A DNA stretch of 64,000 nt from Ensifer sp. WSM1721 (GTDB lineage Bacteria; Pseudomonadota; Alphaproteobacteria; Rhizobiales; Rhizobiaceae). The stretch covers positions 310,001 through 374,000 of the forward strand of contig NZ_CP165784.1 in the NCBI RefSeq assembly GCF_000513895.2. Reading direction: 5' to 3'. Position numbers and translations under genes: made by a program. Shown here piece after piece: positions 55,187-63,595 of this stretch. The notes beneath the pieces were generated by a model, which worked only from the letters and a program-made list of their open reading frames with translations, did no database searches and was not told the origin of the DNA. Every line of letters starts with the position of its first letter. The first letter of the stretch is position 1.

Positions 55187-56524
55187 ATGACATACGAGCT
55201 GACCAACGAAGATCTAACCGGGCGGACCCGATTGAACCATGATAGCTTGTCTTATCGGAACGGGAAGCTGTTCATTGAAAAACTGGCTGTCGAGGATATC
55301 GCAGCAGAGGTGCCGACGCCCTTCTATTGTTACAGTGCCTCTACAATTCGTAATGCCTTTACTCTGCTGACTGACAAACTCAAGCCGATGCACGCCTCAG
55401 TTTGCTTCGCTGTGAAGGCAAATAGCAATATCTCCATTCTCAAGCTCCTGGCTGACTTAGGGTGCGGGATGGATATCGTTTCTGGCGGAGAACTGGAGCG
55501 GGTCATAGCAGCTGGTGTAGTGCCAAGTAAAATTGTGTTTTCCGGCGTAGGAAAGACGCGGCGTGAGATACGCCGTGCGCTTGAAGTAGGTATCCATCAG
55601 CTAAACGTCGAATCTCCGGCAGAACTGGATTCAATTCGAGGAGTCGCGCGTGATCTGGGCTGCCGGGCGCCCGTGGTTTTTAGAGTGAATCCTGATGTTG
55701 ACGCTCGCACTCACGCGAAAATCAGCACGGGGAAGAAAGGCGATAAGTTTGGCATCAATATAGAGCTCATTGAGGAGCTTTATGCTAAGGCTGCCGCATT
55801 CCCCGAGCTCGATGTCGCAGGCTTGGCAGTTCACATTGGCTCGCAGCTCCTGAACCTATCTCCTTATAGTGCTGCTTACCGCCGTCTTGCATCTTTGGTT
55901 GATAAGCTTAGGTCACTGGGTCTGCCGGTGCGCAGGCTGGACCTTGGGGGCGGGTTAGGGATCAACTACAACTTCGGCGTAGGACCCGATGTTGGTGAGT
56001 ACGCGGCCATCGTCGGGGAGACGGTGGGCGGTCTGCATTGCGAGTTGACAGTTGAGCCCGGTCGTTGGCTCGTCGGACCGGCCGGTCTTCTTGTTACCGA
56101 AGTCCTCAATCTCAAAGAAGCCGGCGGCACCGTTCTGGCGATCGTCGATGCGGCTATGAACGACCTCATGCGACCGGCACTCTATGACGCAGTCCATCCC
56201 GTCCTATCATTGCAGGACGTTGGGAATAGTGCGCACGCCTATCAGATCGTCGGCCCAGTCTGCGAGTCATCTGACGTGTTTGGAACTTATGACGCTCTGC
56301 CGCCTCTCCAATCAGGTGTTCGCATTGCATTCGGGTGCGCAGGCGCCTACGGCGCATCAATGGCTTCTACCTATAACTCCCGCGATCTGATCGCCGAGGT
56401 CTTGGTGGAGGCAGATCGGTTCCGACTGATCCGCCGTCGTCAGACGATACAAGACTTGCTCGAGTTAGAAAGGGCAACGCCTTGGAAAAGCTGCTTTGAG
56501 ACTAACGCAACAACCGCACTTTGA
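55187..56524 (+). CDS. lysA: diaminopimelate decarboxylase
   Basis: 445 residues of the fold-type III PLP (alanine racemase barrel) family. PLP lysine in VCFAVKANSNISILKLLADLG, HIGSQLLNLSPY, LDLGGGLGI, EPGRWLVGPAGLL and the catalytic cysteine in VCESSDVFG are all present. It converts meso-diaminopimelate to L-lysine. It is followed after 14 bp by a dapF-like gene, so the pair forms a dedicated lysine-supply operon outside the chromosomal pathway. The extra ~20 residues over typical LysA lie at the ends. Confidence 0.9.
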   Translation: MTYELTNEDLTGRTRLNHDSLSYRNGKLFIEKLAVEDIAAEVPTPFYCYSASTIRNAFTLLTDKLKPMHASVCFAVKANSNISILKLLADLGCGMDIVSGGELERVIAAGVVPSKIVFSGVGKTRREIRRALEVGIHQLNVESPAELDSIRGVARDLGCRAPVVFRVNPDVDARTHAKISTGKKGDKFGINIELIEELYAKAAAFPELDVAGLAVHIGSQLLNLSPYSAAYRRLASLVDKLRSLGLPVRRLDLGGGLGINYNFGVGPDVGEYAAIVGETVGGLHCELTVEPGRWLVGPAGLLVTEVLNLKEAGGTVLAIVDAAMNDLMRPALYDAVHPVLSLQDVGNSAHAYQIVGPVCESSDVFGTYDALPPLQSGVRIAFGCAGAYGASMASTYNSRDLIAEVLVEADRFRLIRRRQTIQDLLELERATPWKSCFETNATTAL

Positions 56525-56538
56525 AACCGGGGGCCCAA

Positions 56539-57426
56539 ATGAATCACATGGCGTTTCTGTCCCAGACCGTGCCGGCTGATGGTCATTGGCCATTTGTTAA
56601 GATGCACGGCCTTGAGAACTATTTTGTCATCTTAGATCGACGAGAAGTTGTTAAGTCTTTCGGCGTTGAAGATATTGTTCGCATATGCAGCACAAATGTT
56701 GGAGCAGGAGGCGAACAGCTCCTTACTATTGAACGACCTTCGAGAGAGGGCCGAGCGGCAGGAGCTTACGCAGCCATACGGATTTTTAACATTGACGGAA
56801 AAGAAGTAGGAGCGTGCGGCAACGCGACTCGTTGCATGGCTTATTTGCTCCTCGAGGAAACGTGCACTGAAGAAGTAGTTATTGAAACCGCGTCCGGAAT
56901 GTTGAAGTGCCGTAGGGCCGGGTTAAGACAAATCAGTGTTACGCTGGGGCCAATCAATCTCGATTGGCAGCAGCTCCCTGCAAGCCGCGAAGTCGACACG
57001 CTCCATCTACCTCTGAAGAGCGGTCCTCTTTCGGATGGCGTGGCGCTTCATATCGGGAACCCTCACGTTGTTTTCTTCGTCGACCGGCTGATACACGATG
57101 ACATTCCCCTGTTCGCTCCCGCTATACAGAGCGACCCACTTTTTCCCGAAGGCGTGAACGTCGGAGTGGCTGAAGTAATTGAGGCCGACAGTATACGTCT
57201 AGCCGTCTGGGAACGTCCCGGAATTCTGACGAAAGCGTGTGGTACCGGCGCGTGCGTCGCTGCCTATGCTGCCCTAAAGAGGGGCTTCGTAAACTCCACG
57301 AAAGTCAAAGTGTACCTTCCTGCGGGAAAACTACAAATCGAGCTTATCGAAAACGACATGGTTGTGATGACCGGTCCAGTGGCGTTCTGCTGCCATGGAT
57401 ATATCGAAGGCAGACTTGCCGCCTAA
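56539..57426 (+). CDS. dapF: diaminopimelate epimerase-like protein 2
   Basis: From ATG 56539 (295 residues). Both catalytic cysteines are visible (EVGACGNATRCMAYLL and KACGTGACVAAYAAL). It is clearly related to the copy at 29631 throughout, including HWPFVKMHGLENYFVI and the unusual end MTGPVAFCCHGYIEG. Coupled to lysA, it most likely makes meso-diaminopimelate for decarboxylation. A TTG at 56521 is an alternative start. Confidence 0.85.
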   Translation: MNHMAFLSQTVPADGHWPFVKMHGLENYFVILDRREVVKSFGVEDIVRICSTNVGAGGEQLLTIERPSREGRAAGAYAAIRIFNIDGKEVGACGNATRCMAYLLLEETCTEEVVIETASGMLKCRRAGLRQISVTLGPINLDWQQLPASREVDTLHLPLKSGPLSDGVALHIGNPHVVFFVDRLIHDDIPLFAPAIQSDPLFPEGVNVGVAEVIEADSIRLAVWERPGILTKACGTGACVAAYAALKRGFVNSTKVKVYLPAGKLQIELIENDMVVMTGPVAFCCHGYIEGRLAA

Positions 57427-57621
57427 CCATTTCCGGAACTGCTGCTCCTCTCTCATCATCTGAGCGAAATATTCGCGGGGATATGGGAAGCGGAACAAGG
57501 GTTGGCCTCCTTTTGTGGACAACATGACACATGTTGTGCCGATCACACAAAACGGCGCTGGCAGAGTGGTGGTTGCTGGCCAGTTACCATTCCAGGGAAA
57601 CCGGACTATTCTGGAGTGCTG

Positions 57622-57802
57622 AACTGAGAAGCGGTGCATTGCTGCCAATGATGCGGGCTGCCAGTATTTCGAACGCGGCGTAAGCCTTAGGCATTATGGC
57701 CTGCCTCAACCAAAGCATTGGGAGCAAGATAGTTTCTGGACAGAACGGTCAAAGACGAAACAGCAGCTTATTGATGCGCGGCGCGCCTCCAAGATTGCCA
57801 AC
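57622..57802 (+). pseudogene. start-less protein-like segment in frame with the OCD-like gene
   Basis: An open stretch without a start codon, in the same frame as the next gene, encodes AANDAGCQYFERGVSLRHYG, LPQPKHWEQDSFWTERSKTK and QQLIDARRASKIAN. It reads like the conserved end of a protein. It could be a remnant of an upstream gene or, if an unusual start is used, an N-terminal extension. I do not recognise it. The part 57427-57621 contains a TGT-N10-ACA motif at 57532 but no gene. Confidence 0.35.
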
Positions 57803-58780
57803 ATGATGAAACAAAAACGAACTTCATTTCTCTATTTGTCCCGGAAGGACGTCGCGTCAGTTCCGATCGTCACGGCCGAACTTATTTCCGAAGTTGGCAG
57901 ATGTCTTGCCGAGGTGGCTGAAGGTGAAGCGATACAATTCCCTTCTCATATTATGCCGGTATCGGAGACGTCACGGTTTGTTGTCAAAAGCGGCCTTATC
58001 CGAAACCCATCTATATGTGGAGTTAAGTGGTTCGGGTACTTCCCAAGAAACAGTGAAATCAACCTCCCAGACTTCCACCCGATGATAATGCTGAACGAAG
58101 CCGAGCAGGGAATGCCAGTGGCTATCCTCGATGGAACCTGGATCTCTGAAATTCGCACGGCTGCCATCTCGGCATTCGCAGCGAAGCATCTTGCGCTGCC
58201 TACATCTTCGTCGCTAGGGTTTGTCGCTTGTGGCGCACAGGCCTTGGCTCACCTCAACATCTTGAAAGATGTCTTCTGCATCAAGAAGATTTTCGCCTAC
58301 AGCAGAAGAGTTGCAACAGCCAGCGAGTTTTGCCGCAAGGCTGAGGCAATGGAGCTTACAACTGAGATTTGTGTGTCCCCGCAAGCGGTGTTGGAGCAAG
58401 CTTCCATCATAATCACAAGCGTCCCGCAAGCCTCGGAAACAAACCTTCAGCTGCGCGGGGACGCTGTTGCATCTGGCACATTCATTTCGATGGTTGACAG
58501 GGGCTACAGCTGGAATTCTGAATCACTCCTTTCACTTGACGTCGTCATCACCGACGATATGTCTTTAAGCGGGCCTGGCGGTATGGAAGAGATTAACTTT
58601 GATGCACAGCATCTCGCCGGTGACTTGATCGCTGTCGCTCGCGGCGAACTTGCCCGCCGCGCCTATAGTGATCGCATTGCATTAATCTTCAGTGGACCCG
58701 GTATAATCGATACGGCTATCGCCTCGCTCATTTATAAACGAGCGTCTGAAATGAATATTGGGGTCACGATGCCGCTCTAG
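57803..58780 (+). CDS. ornithine cyclodeaminase / mu-crystallin family protein
   Basis: 325 residues with the OCD fold: N-terminal substrate part (RFVVKSGLIRNPSICGVKWF, GTWISEIRTAAISAFAAKHL) and Rossmann part (SLGFVACGAQALAHLNIL, IFAYSRR). Members cyclise ornithine to proline, reduce imines or form N-(carboxyalkyl) amino acids. The NAD motif reads GFVACGAQA instead of GIIGTGxQA. With lysA-dapF upstream and the Ehu-like importer elsewhere, a lysine-derived or diamino-acid substrate is likely but unproven. Confidence 0.8.
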   Translation: MMKQKRTSFLYLSRKDVASVPIVTAELISEVGRCLAEVAEGEAIQFPSHIMPVSETSRFVVKSGLIRNPSICGVKWFGYFPRNSEINLPDFHPMIMLNEAEQGMPVAILDGTWISEIRTAAISAFAAKHLALPTSSSLGFVACGAQALAHLNILKDVFCIKKIFAYSRRVATASEFCRKAEAMELTTEICVSPQAVLEQASIIITSVPQASETNLQLRGDAVASGTFISMVDRGYSWNSESLLSLDVVITDDMSLSGPGGMEEINFDAQHLAGDLIAVARGELARRAYSDRIALIFSGPGIIDTAIASLIYKRASEMNIGVTMPL

Positions 58781-58954
58781 GTTGTTGTTTTCTGATCCAA
58801 AGTACGATGGCAGTGATTGTTACGGCAATGTGGTCTTGGAATCCCAAGGGACTACGCGTTCTAACGCTCGGCGCCATCACGACCGTTGTTGAGTTGACGC
58901 TCGTGTTCTGCCGGGCTCAGGACCTGCTGTCGCTGTTCATCTTGCGCTCCTTTC

Positions 58955-59308
58955 GCTGTCGGCCCCTATTCGCAAGCCATCCAGGTCGGCAATCTCCTGT
59001 TCGTCTCCGGACAGCGGCCGATCGATCCGGCGACCGGCGAATTCAATTCCGCCAATGCCGTTTCGAGCAGGCCGAACAGTGCCTCAGGAACATGGCCGCC
59101 ATTGCCAGGGAAGCCGGAACCGAGCTCTCGAAGACGGTAAGACCACGGTGCTGCTGACCGATCTTGGCGATTTCGCGATTTCGCGGAGGTCAACCGCGTC
59201 TATGCCGGCTTCTTCACGACGCCTTACCCCGCCCACGCCTGTTATGAGGTCAAGGCCCTGCCGAAGGGTGCGAATGTCGAGATCGAAGCCGTCATCGCCA
59301 TCGGCTGA
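58955..59308 (+). pseudogene. RidA/YjgF-family deaminase, frameshifted
   Basis: Frames in turn give [68 protein letters not shown] and [20 protein letters not shown] to [17 protein letters not shown]. This is a complete RidA apart from three frameshifts. RidA hydrolyses enamine/imine intermediates from PLP enzymes. The intact ancestor may have belonged to the amino-acid cluster. Confidence 0.8.
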
Positions 59309-59492
59309 TCGGCCGGCTGAGCGTTTCATGGTCTGTGACCGGAGTCATCGAAAAGGATCGCTCCGGTGCTGCCGTTTGAGGACAACTGGTTATAGGCTGC
59401 GGCACGTTTTAAAGTAAGCGCGAATTTCCCCGCACCTTCTTTAATTGAGTGAGCTTTGGCATGAGGGTCCACCTAAAAGAGGTGGACACCAA

Positions 59493-59657
59493 GTGACGGA
59501 AGAAGGTCAAAAACGTGTCGTGTGGCTTGTTGGTCGGAATGGACGACGCCGGTACGATCCCGGATCAAAAGCCCGCCTTATTGCGGCTTGCCTTGAACCT
59601 GGCGCATCAGTATCGAAACTTGCGCTCGAACACGGGGTCAACGCGAGAATGCGGTGA
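59493..59657 (+). pseudogene. IS66 TnpA N-terminal fragment of a second type
   Basis: VTEEGQKRVVWLVGRNGRRR, YDPGSKARLIAACLEPGASV and SKLALEHGVNA are the helix-turn-helix start of an IS66 TnpA different from the neighbours. It is cut by the left end of the next IS66. Confidence 0.6.
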
Positions 59658-59754
59658 CGTGGATGCATTGACGGTGAGCGCGACGAACATCCCACCTTTC
59701 CTTTTGTGATTGAGGCCGCGAGATAAGCTCCTTCATCGACAGGAGCGGAACGGA

Positions 59755-60225
59755 ATGGTTGGAGATCGCGCTGATGTGATGCTTGAAGTCATGGATGAAG
59801 CCATGCATGAAGCCAGGCATGAGGGAAGGTATCGTCGGATCGAGGTGATCACCGGTCGGCGCCAGCGGCGGAATTGGACTGACGAGGAGAAGGCGCGGAT
59901 CCTTGCGGAAAGCGCAGAGCCCGACGTGAACATCTCGGCGATTGCCCGGCGCTGGGGCGTCAACCGCGGTCTGCTGAACGTCTGGCGTCGCGAAGCCGGA
60001 CTGACCTCTCAAGGATCTGCGAAAGCCTGCGCGCAGCAGGCGATGTTCGTGCCGGTGACGGTGGTTGGCGATAGAACGTCTTCCGAGAGCTCGCCGTCGG
60101 ATGTGGCCCACCCCGCCGCGGCTCGTATTGAGATTGAGATTGCTGGCGCGCGCATGACGGTGATCGGCTCGGTGGCGCCCGAATTGGCGCAGGCGATGGT
60201 GGCGGCGTTGCGAGGACGCCGGTGA
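59755..60225 (+). CDS. tnpA: IS66 TnpA
   Basis: From ATG 59755 (AGGAG 9 bp upstream), 156 residues: helix-turn-helix (ARILAESAEPDVNISAIARR, WGVNRGLLNVWRREAGL) and C-terminal IEIEIAGARMTVIGSVAPEL. It overlaps tnpB by 4 bp. Accessory protein of IS66 transposition. Confidence 0.9.
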   Translation: MVGDRADVMLEVMDEAMHEARHEGRYRRIEVITGRRQRRNWTDEEKARILAESAEPDVNISAIARRWGVNRGLLNVWRREAGLTSQGSAKACAQQAMFVPVTVVGDRTSSESSPSDVAHPAAARIEIEIAGARMTVIGSVAPELAQAMVAALRGRR

Positions 60226-60578
60226 TCGGAGTTTCGCCGAATGGCGTGAAGATCATGGTGGCGACGCAGCCGGTCGACTTCCGGCGCGGCATGAATGGGC
60301 TTGTGGCCTTGGTGGCGTCAGCGCTTGCGGCCGATCCCTATTGTGGCGACGTGTTCGTGTTCCGCGCCAAGCGTCTCGATCGCCTTCGCTGCATTTATTG
60401 GGACGGATCAGGCATGATCCTGGCGACGAAATGGCTGGAGGCGGGCAAGTTCGTTTGGCCACCGATCCGCGATGGCGCAATGCAGATGAGTAGCCAGGAG
60501 TTCTCGCTTTTGCTGGCCGGCATTGACTGGACGCGGGTCAAACGACACGCGGTGAGGAGGCCCTCAAAAGTAGGCTGA
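60222..60578 (+). CDS. tnpB: IS66 TnpB
   Basis: 118 residues. GVKIMVATQPVDFRRGMNGL, DVFVFRAKRLDRLRCIYWDG and SGMILATKWLEAGKFVWPP are the invariant IS66 TnpB (Orf2) motifs. Intact. Confidence 0.9.
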   Translation: MIGVSPNGVKIMVATQPVDFRRGMNGLVALVASALAADPYCGDVFVFRAKRLDRLRCIYWDGSGMILATKWLEAGKFVWPPIRDGAMQMSSQEFSLLLAGIDWTRVKRHAVRRPSKVG

Positions 60579-60583
60579 TCCTA

Positions 60584-61637
60584 TTGGTTTTGCTTGAAGA
60601 TTCGGGATCCTGTGGTAGGGTCTGTCATGCCGCTTCGACCCGATCCCTTGCCTCGGATGCCAAGCCATTGACCCGGATTGTTCTTTCGCTCGATGCGGAG
60701 AATGCCGATCTCAAAGCGCGCGTTGCCTTCCTGGAGGGGCAACTGTTTGGCCGCAAATCCGAGAAGATGGCGACGATCGACCCGACGCAGGCGGTGCTCG
60801 ACCTTGGCGATCTCAGCGACATTCCCGAAGCTGCCAATGACGATGTCGCGCCCGTCACCGAGGGGACACCGCAGGCTCGACGATCGCCAGCCCGCAATAT
60901 AGGCCGTTTGCCCAAGCACCTTCCCCGGTATGAAGAGGTCATCGAGCCGGAGAGCAAGAGCTGCCCCTGCTGTTCGTTCGACCTGCATTGCATCGGCACG
61001 GACGTCAGCGAGGCGCTCGATATCGTGCCGGCTGTTGTCCGGGTCAAACGGACGATCCGGCCGCGCTATGCCTGCCGGGCCTGCGAAAGCGTCATTGTGC
61101 AGGCGCCCGCGCCGGCGCGCGTGATGGATGGCGGCATGGTGACCACGGCCTTCGCTGCCCATGTCGCCGTTTCGAAGTTTGCCTGGCATCTTCCGCTCCA
61201 TCGCCAGGCGCAGATGCTGGCTTCCTGCGGTGTGATCATCGATCGCGGCACGCTCGGCGCCTGGGTGACGCGGGTCGCCTGGGTGCTCGAGCTTCTCTAC
61301 GATGCGCTCACAGCCTTCATCCGCTCCCAGCCAAGGGTGTTCTGTGACGAGACGCCGCTGCCGCGGCTCGATCCGGGGCGCAAACGCACCAAGCTCTGCC
61401 AGTTATGGGCGCAGGCCATCGACGATCGCCCATGGAATGGTCCGGCGCCACCGGCGGTCGCCTATATCTTTGCCGAAAGCCGCGGCGCTCGCGAGGTCGA
61501 GGGGCAATTGTCGTCGTTTGGCGGCGTGCTTCAAGTCGATGGCTACCAAGCCTATAAGACCATGGCCAAGCGCCGGGGGAAGAGCAATGTCGCCCCCATG
61601 CGGCTGGCCTTCTGCCTTGCCCATGCGCGGCGAACTC
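60584..61637 (+). pseudogene. tnpC: IS66 TnpC, N-terminal two-thirds, joined to an inverted segment
   Basis: RIVLSLDAENADLKARVAFL (coiled start), a zinc-finger part (SCPCCSFDLHCIG), the IS66 core (VSKFAWHLPLHRQAQMLASC, FCDETPLPRLDPGRKRTKLC, VLQVDGYQAYKTMAKR) up to LAFCLAHARR. The natural ATG region (MPLRPDPLP) is in another frame, so the start is damaged or different. At ~61638 the frame meets the inverted 3' part of the same gene. Confidence 0.8.
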
Positions 61638-61639
61638 AG

Positions 61640-62135
61640 CGGCATCCTGGCGGGTCGCTTTCCGTTTTGCCTCGCCGAGCTTGCGGATAGGCGCGATGAT
61701 ATCGCCAGTGACGGCATGACCTCGAAGGACGGGCCGCCAAAGCTTGGGCGCGTACCTTGTTCCTAGCAGAAAGCAGAGGTCCCAATCGAATGGATCAAAG
61801 GTCTGATCATCGATCCTGATGAACCTGGGCCGGTGGTCTTTCGGTGTTTCGGAAAGGCTCGCAGAGATGCGGTTATATTCCGCAACGATCGTCTGCACGG
61901 CCCGATGTTCGGTTGTTTCCATCGGCATATTCAGGGCCTCTGCGCCGGTTAGTTTCGGGATCCACTGGCGTGGGTCGATGAAGTTTGGGCCGATGATGAG
62001 AGCAGTGAGATAGCCATCGAGACCGCTCATTGACCAGATTGGCGATGCCGGACGACGTGCCCTGATAAACGCCTCGAACGCCACATCATCAAGCTTCGGT
62101 CGTGCGGTCGTCGTCCCCTGGCTGTTGTGCGTCAT
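61640..62135 (-). pseudogene. UPF0149/YecA-like protein of IS66, truncated at the inversion junction
   Basis: ATG 62135 overlaps the inverted tnpC end. MSGLDGYLTALIIGPNFIDP, TFDPFDWDLCFLLGTRYAPK and KLGEAKRKATRQDAAEF are typical of the YecA-type fourth gene carried by some IS66 elements. After ~165 residues it runs antisense into tnpC. Confidence 0.7.
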
Positions 62136-62695
62136 GCCGCCCGTCGCTCCTGCTCTGTCAGCGCCTCGCGCTCAGCCTTCCAGTTCCACGGCAAAAGACT
62201 CTCCATCTCGCTGGCTTTCACTTTGCCGGAGATGATGCGTTCCAGCACATCGGCTGACCAGGCCTCGGGGTCCGCACCATTCAGTTTACAGGTGTTGACG
62301 AGCGATATGAGGACCGCGAAGGTCTTGCCACGCGCTCGTTGCCCATTAACAACGAATTCTTCCTCGTCAGGGCCACCGATTTCATCGAACGCTCGACCAC
62401 ATTGGAGTCCACTTCGATCCGGCCATCCTCCAGGAAGGCTGCCAGTCCGCTCCAGTGGTTGAGCGTGTAGGTGACGGCCTTGCCAAGCGCCGATTTTGCC
62501 GACACCTCGTCGCTCAGTTCGGTGAGCTGGGCCTTCAGTTCGCTCATGATGGGCGCTGCCTCGCGACGCCGCACCCTCAGCCGGGTATCGTCATTCTCGC
62601 CTCGGATGTTCGCTTCAATACGATAGATCTCGGCGATCCTGGCCAGGATCGACAGCGCCTCCGAGGAGCCGGTGAGCTTGACGACATCGACGAAC
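62130..62695 (-). pseudogene. tnpC: IS66 TnpC C-terminal third, inverted
   Basis: Read leftward: KFVDVVKLTGSSEALSILAR, IAEIYRIEANIRGENDD, NHWSGLAAFLEDGRIEVDSN, VVERSMKSVALTRKNSLL and, after a frameshift, FAVLISLVNTCKLNG and DPEAWSADVLERIISGKV. It begins exactly where the plus-strand tnpC part stops (AHARR then KFVDVV), so the two are halves of one gene separated by inversion. Confidence 0.8.
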
Positions 62696-62696
62696 T

Positions 62697-63595
62697 TGCA
62701 TCGGCAATGCCATGGTGGACATCATCGCCCAGTGCGACGAAGCATTCCTCGAAACCAACGGCTCATCAAGGGCGCGATGGAACTGATTGACGCCAGGCGC
62801 GCCGACTTGCTCTACAGCCGCATGGGCCCGGCAATCGAAGCCTCGGGCGGCATCGCAGGCAATACGGCGGCCGGCGTGGCGAGCTTCGGTGGACGTGCCT
62901 CTTTCATCGGCAAGGTATCCAGCGATGTCCTGGACGAAATCTACACGCATGACATGCGTGCGCAGGGCGTCGCCTTCGACACAAAGCCACTCAAGGGTGA
63001 GCCGCAGACGGCCCGATCGATCATCTTCGTCAGGCCTGACGGCGAGCGCTCAATGAACACCTATCTTGGTGCCTGCGTCGAGCTCGGGCTGGAGGATTTC
63101 GAGGCCGATAAGGTCTCCGACGCGCCAAGGTCACATTTTTCGAGGGCTATCTGTTGGATACAACGCGCGGGAACGAGGCTATCCGGCAAACTGCCATTCT
63201 GGCGCACTCCCCGGGCGGGAGGTATCGATAACGCTTTCGGATACCTTCTGCGTCGACCGGTATCGCGACGAGTTCCTCCAACTGCTGCGATCCGGCACCG
63301 TAGAGCTCGTCTTTGCGAACAGCCACGAAATCAAATCACTCTACCAGACCGCCTCCTTGGAGGAAGCGCTCGACGTTATCCGGAAGGATTGCAAAATTGG
63401 CGTTGTCACGCGCTCCGAAAGCGATCAGTGATCGTGTGCGGCGACGAAGCCGAGATAATCGAGCCGGCGGAGACCAAGGAACTGATCGACACGACGGGTG
63501 CCGACGACTTCTATGCCGCCGGCTTCTCTTCGGTTATACGAGAGGACGCAGCCTCAGGGATTGCGGCGAAATGGGATCGTTGGCGGCAGGTCTAG
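62697..63595 (+). pseudogene. PfkB-family sugar/adenosine kinase, frameshifted
   Basis: IGNAMVDIIAQCDEAFLETN, YSRMGPAIEASGGIAGNTAA, GVASFGGRASFIGKVSSDVL and SIIFVRPDGERSMNTYLGAC are the N-terminal half of a rhizobial adenosine-kinase-like PfkB protein. Further frames give ISDTFCVDRYRDEF-like text and the catalytic end TTGADDFYAAGF, where the usual GAGD is GADD. Several frameshifts. The 5' end is cut by the IS66 inversion junction. Confidence 0.7.

Larger units (their letters stand above)
61638..62696. mobile_element. inverted 3' segment of the IS66 element
   Basis: The segment holds tnpC 3' and the YecA-like gene in reverse orientation relative to tnpA-tnpB-tnpC 5'. The right breakpoint directly touches the kinase remnant. 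Inversion in place explains the arrangement in one step; fusion of two oppositely oriented IS66 copies is the alternative. Confidence 0.65.

Noticed and set aside
57532..57547. TGT-TGTGCCGATC-ACA, a NifA-type site before the OCD-like gene
   Set aside because: No -24/-12 element with GG-N10-GC spacing follows within 150 bp, and the bare six fixed bases are expected many times by chance in 64 kb.
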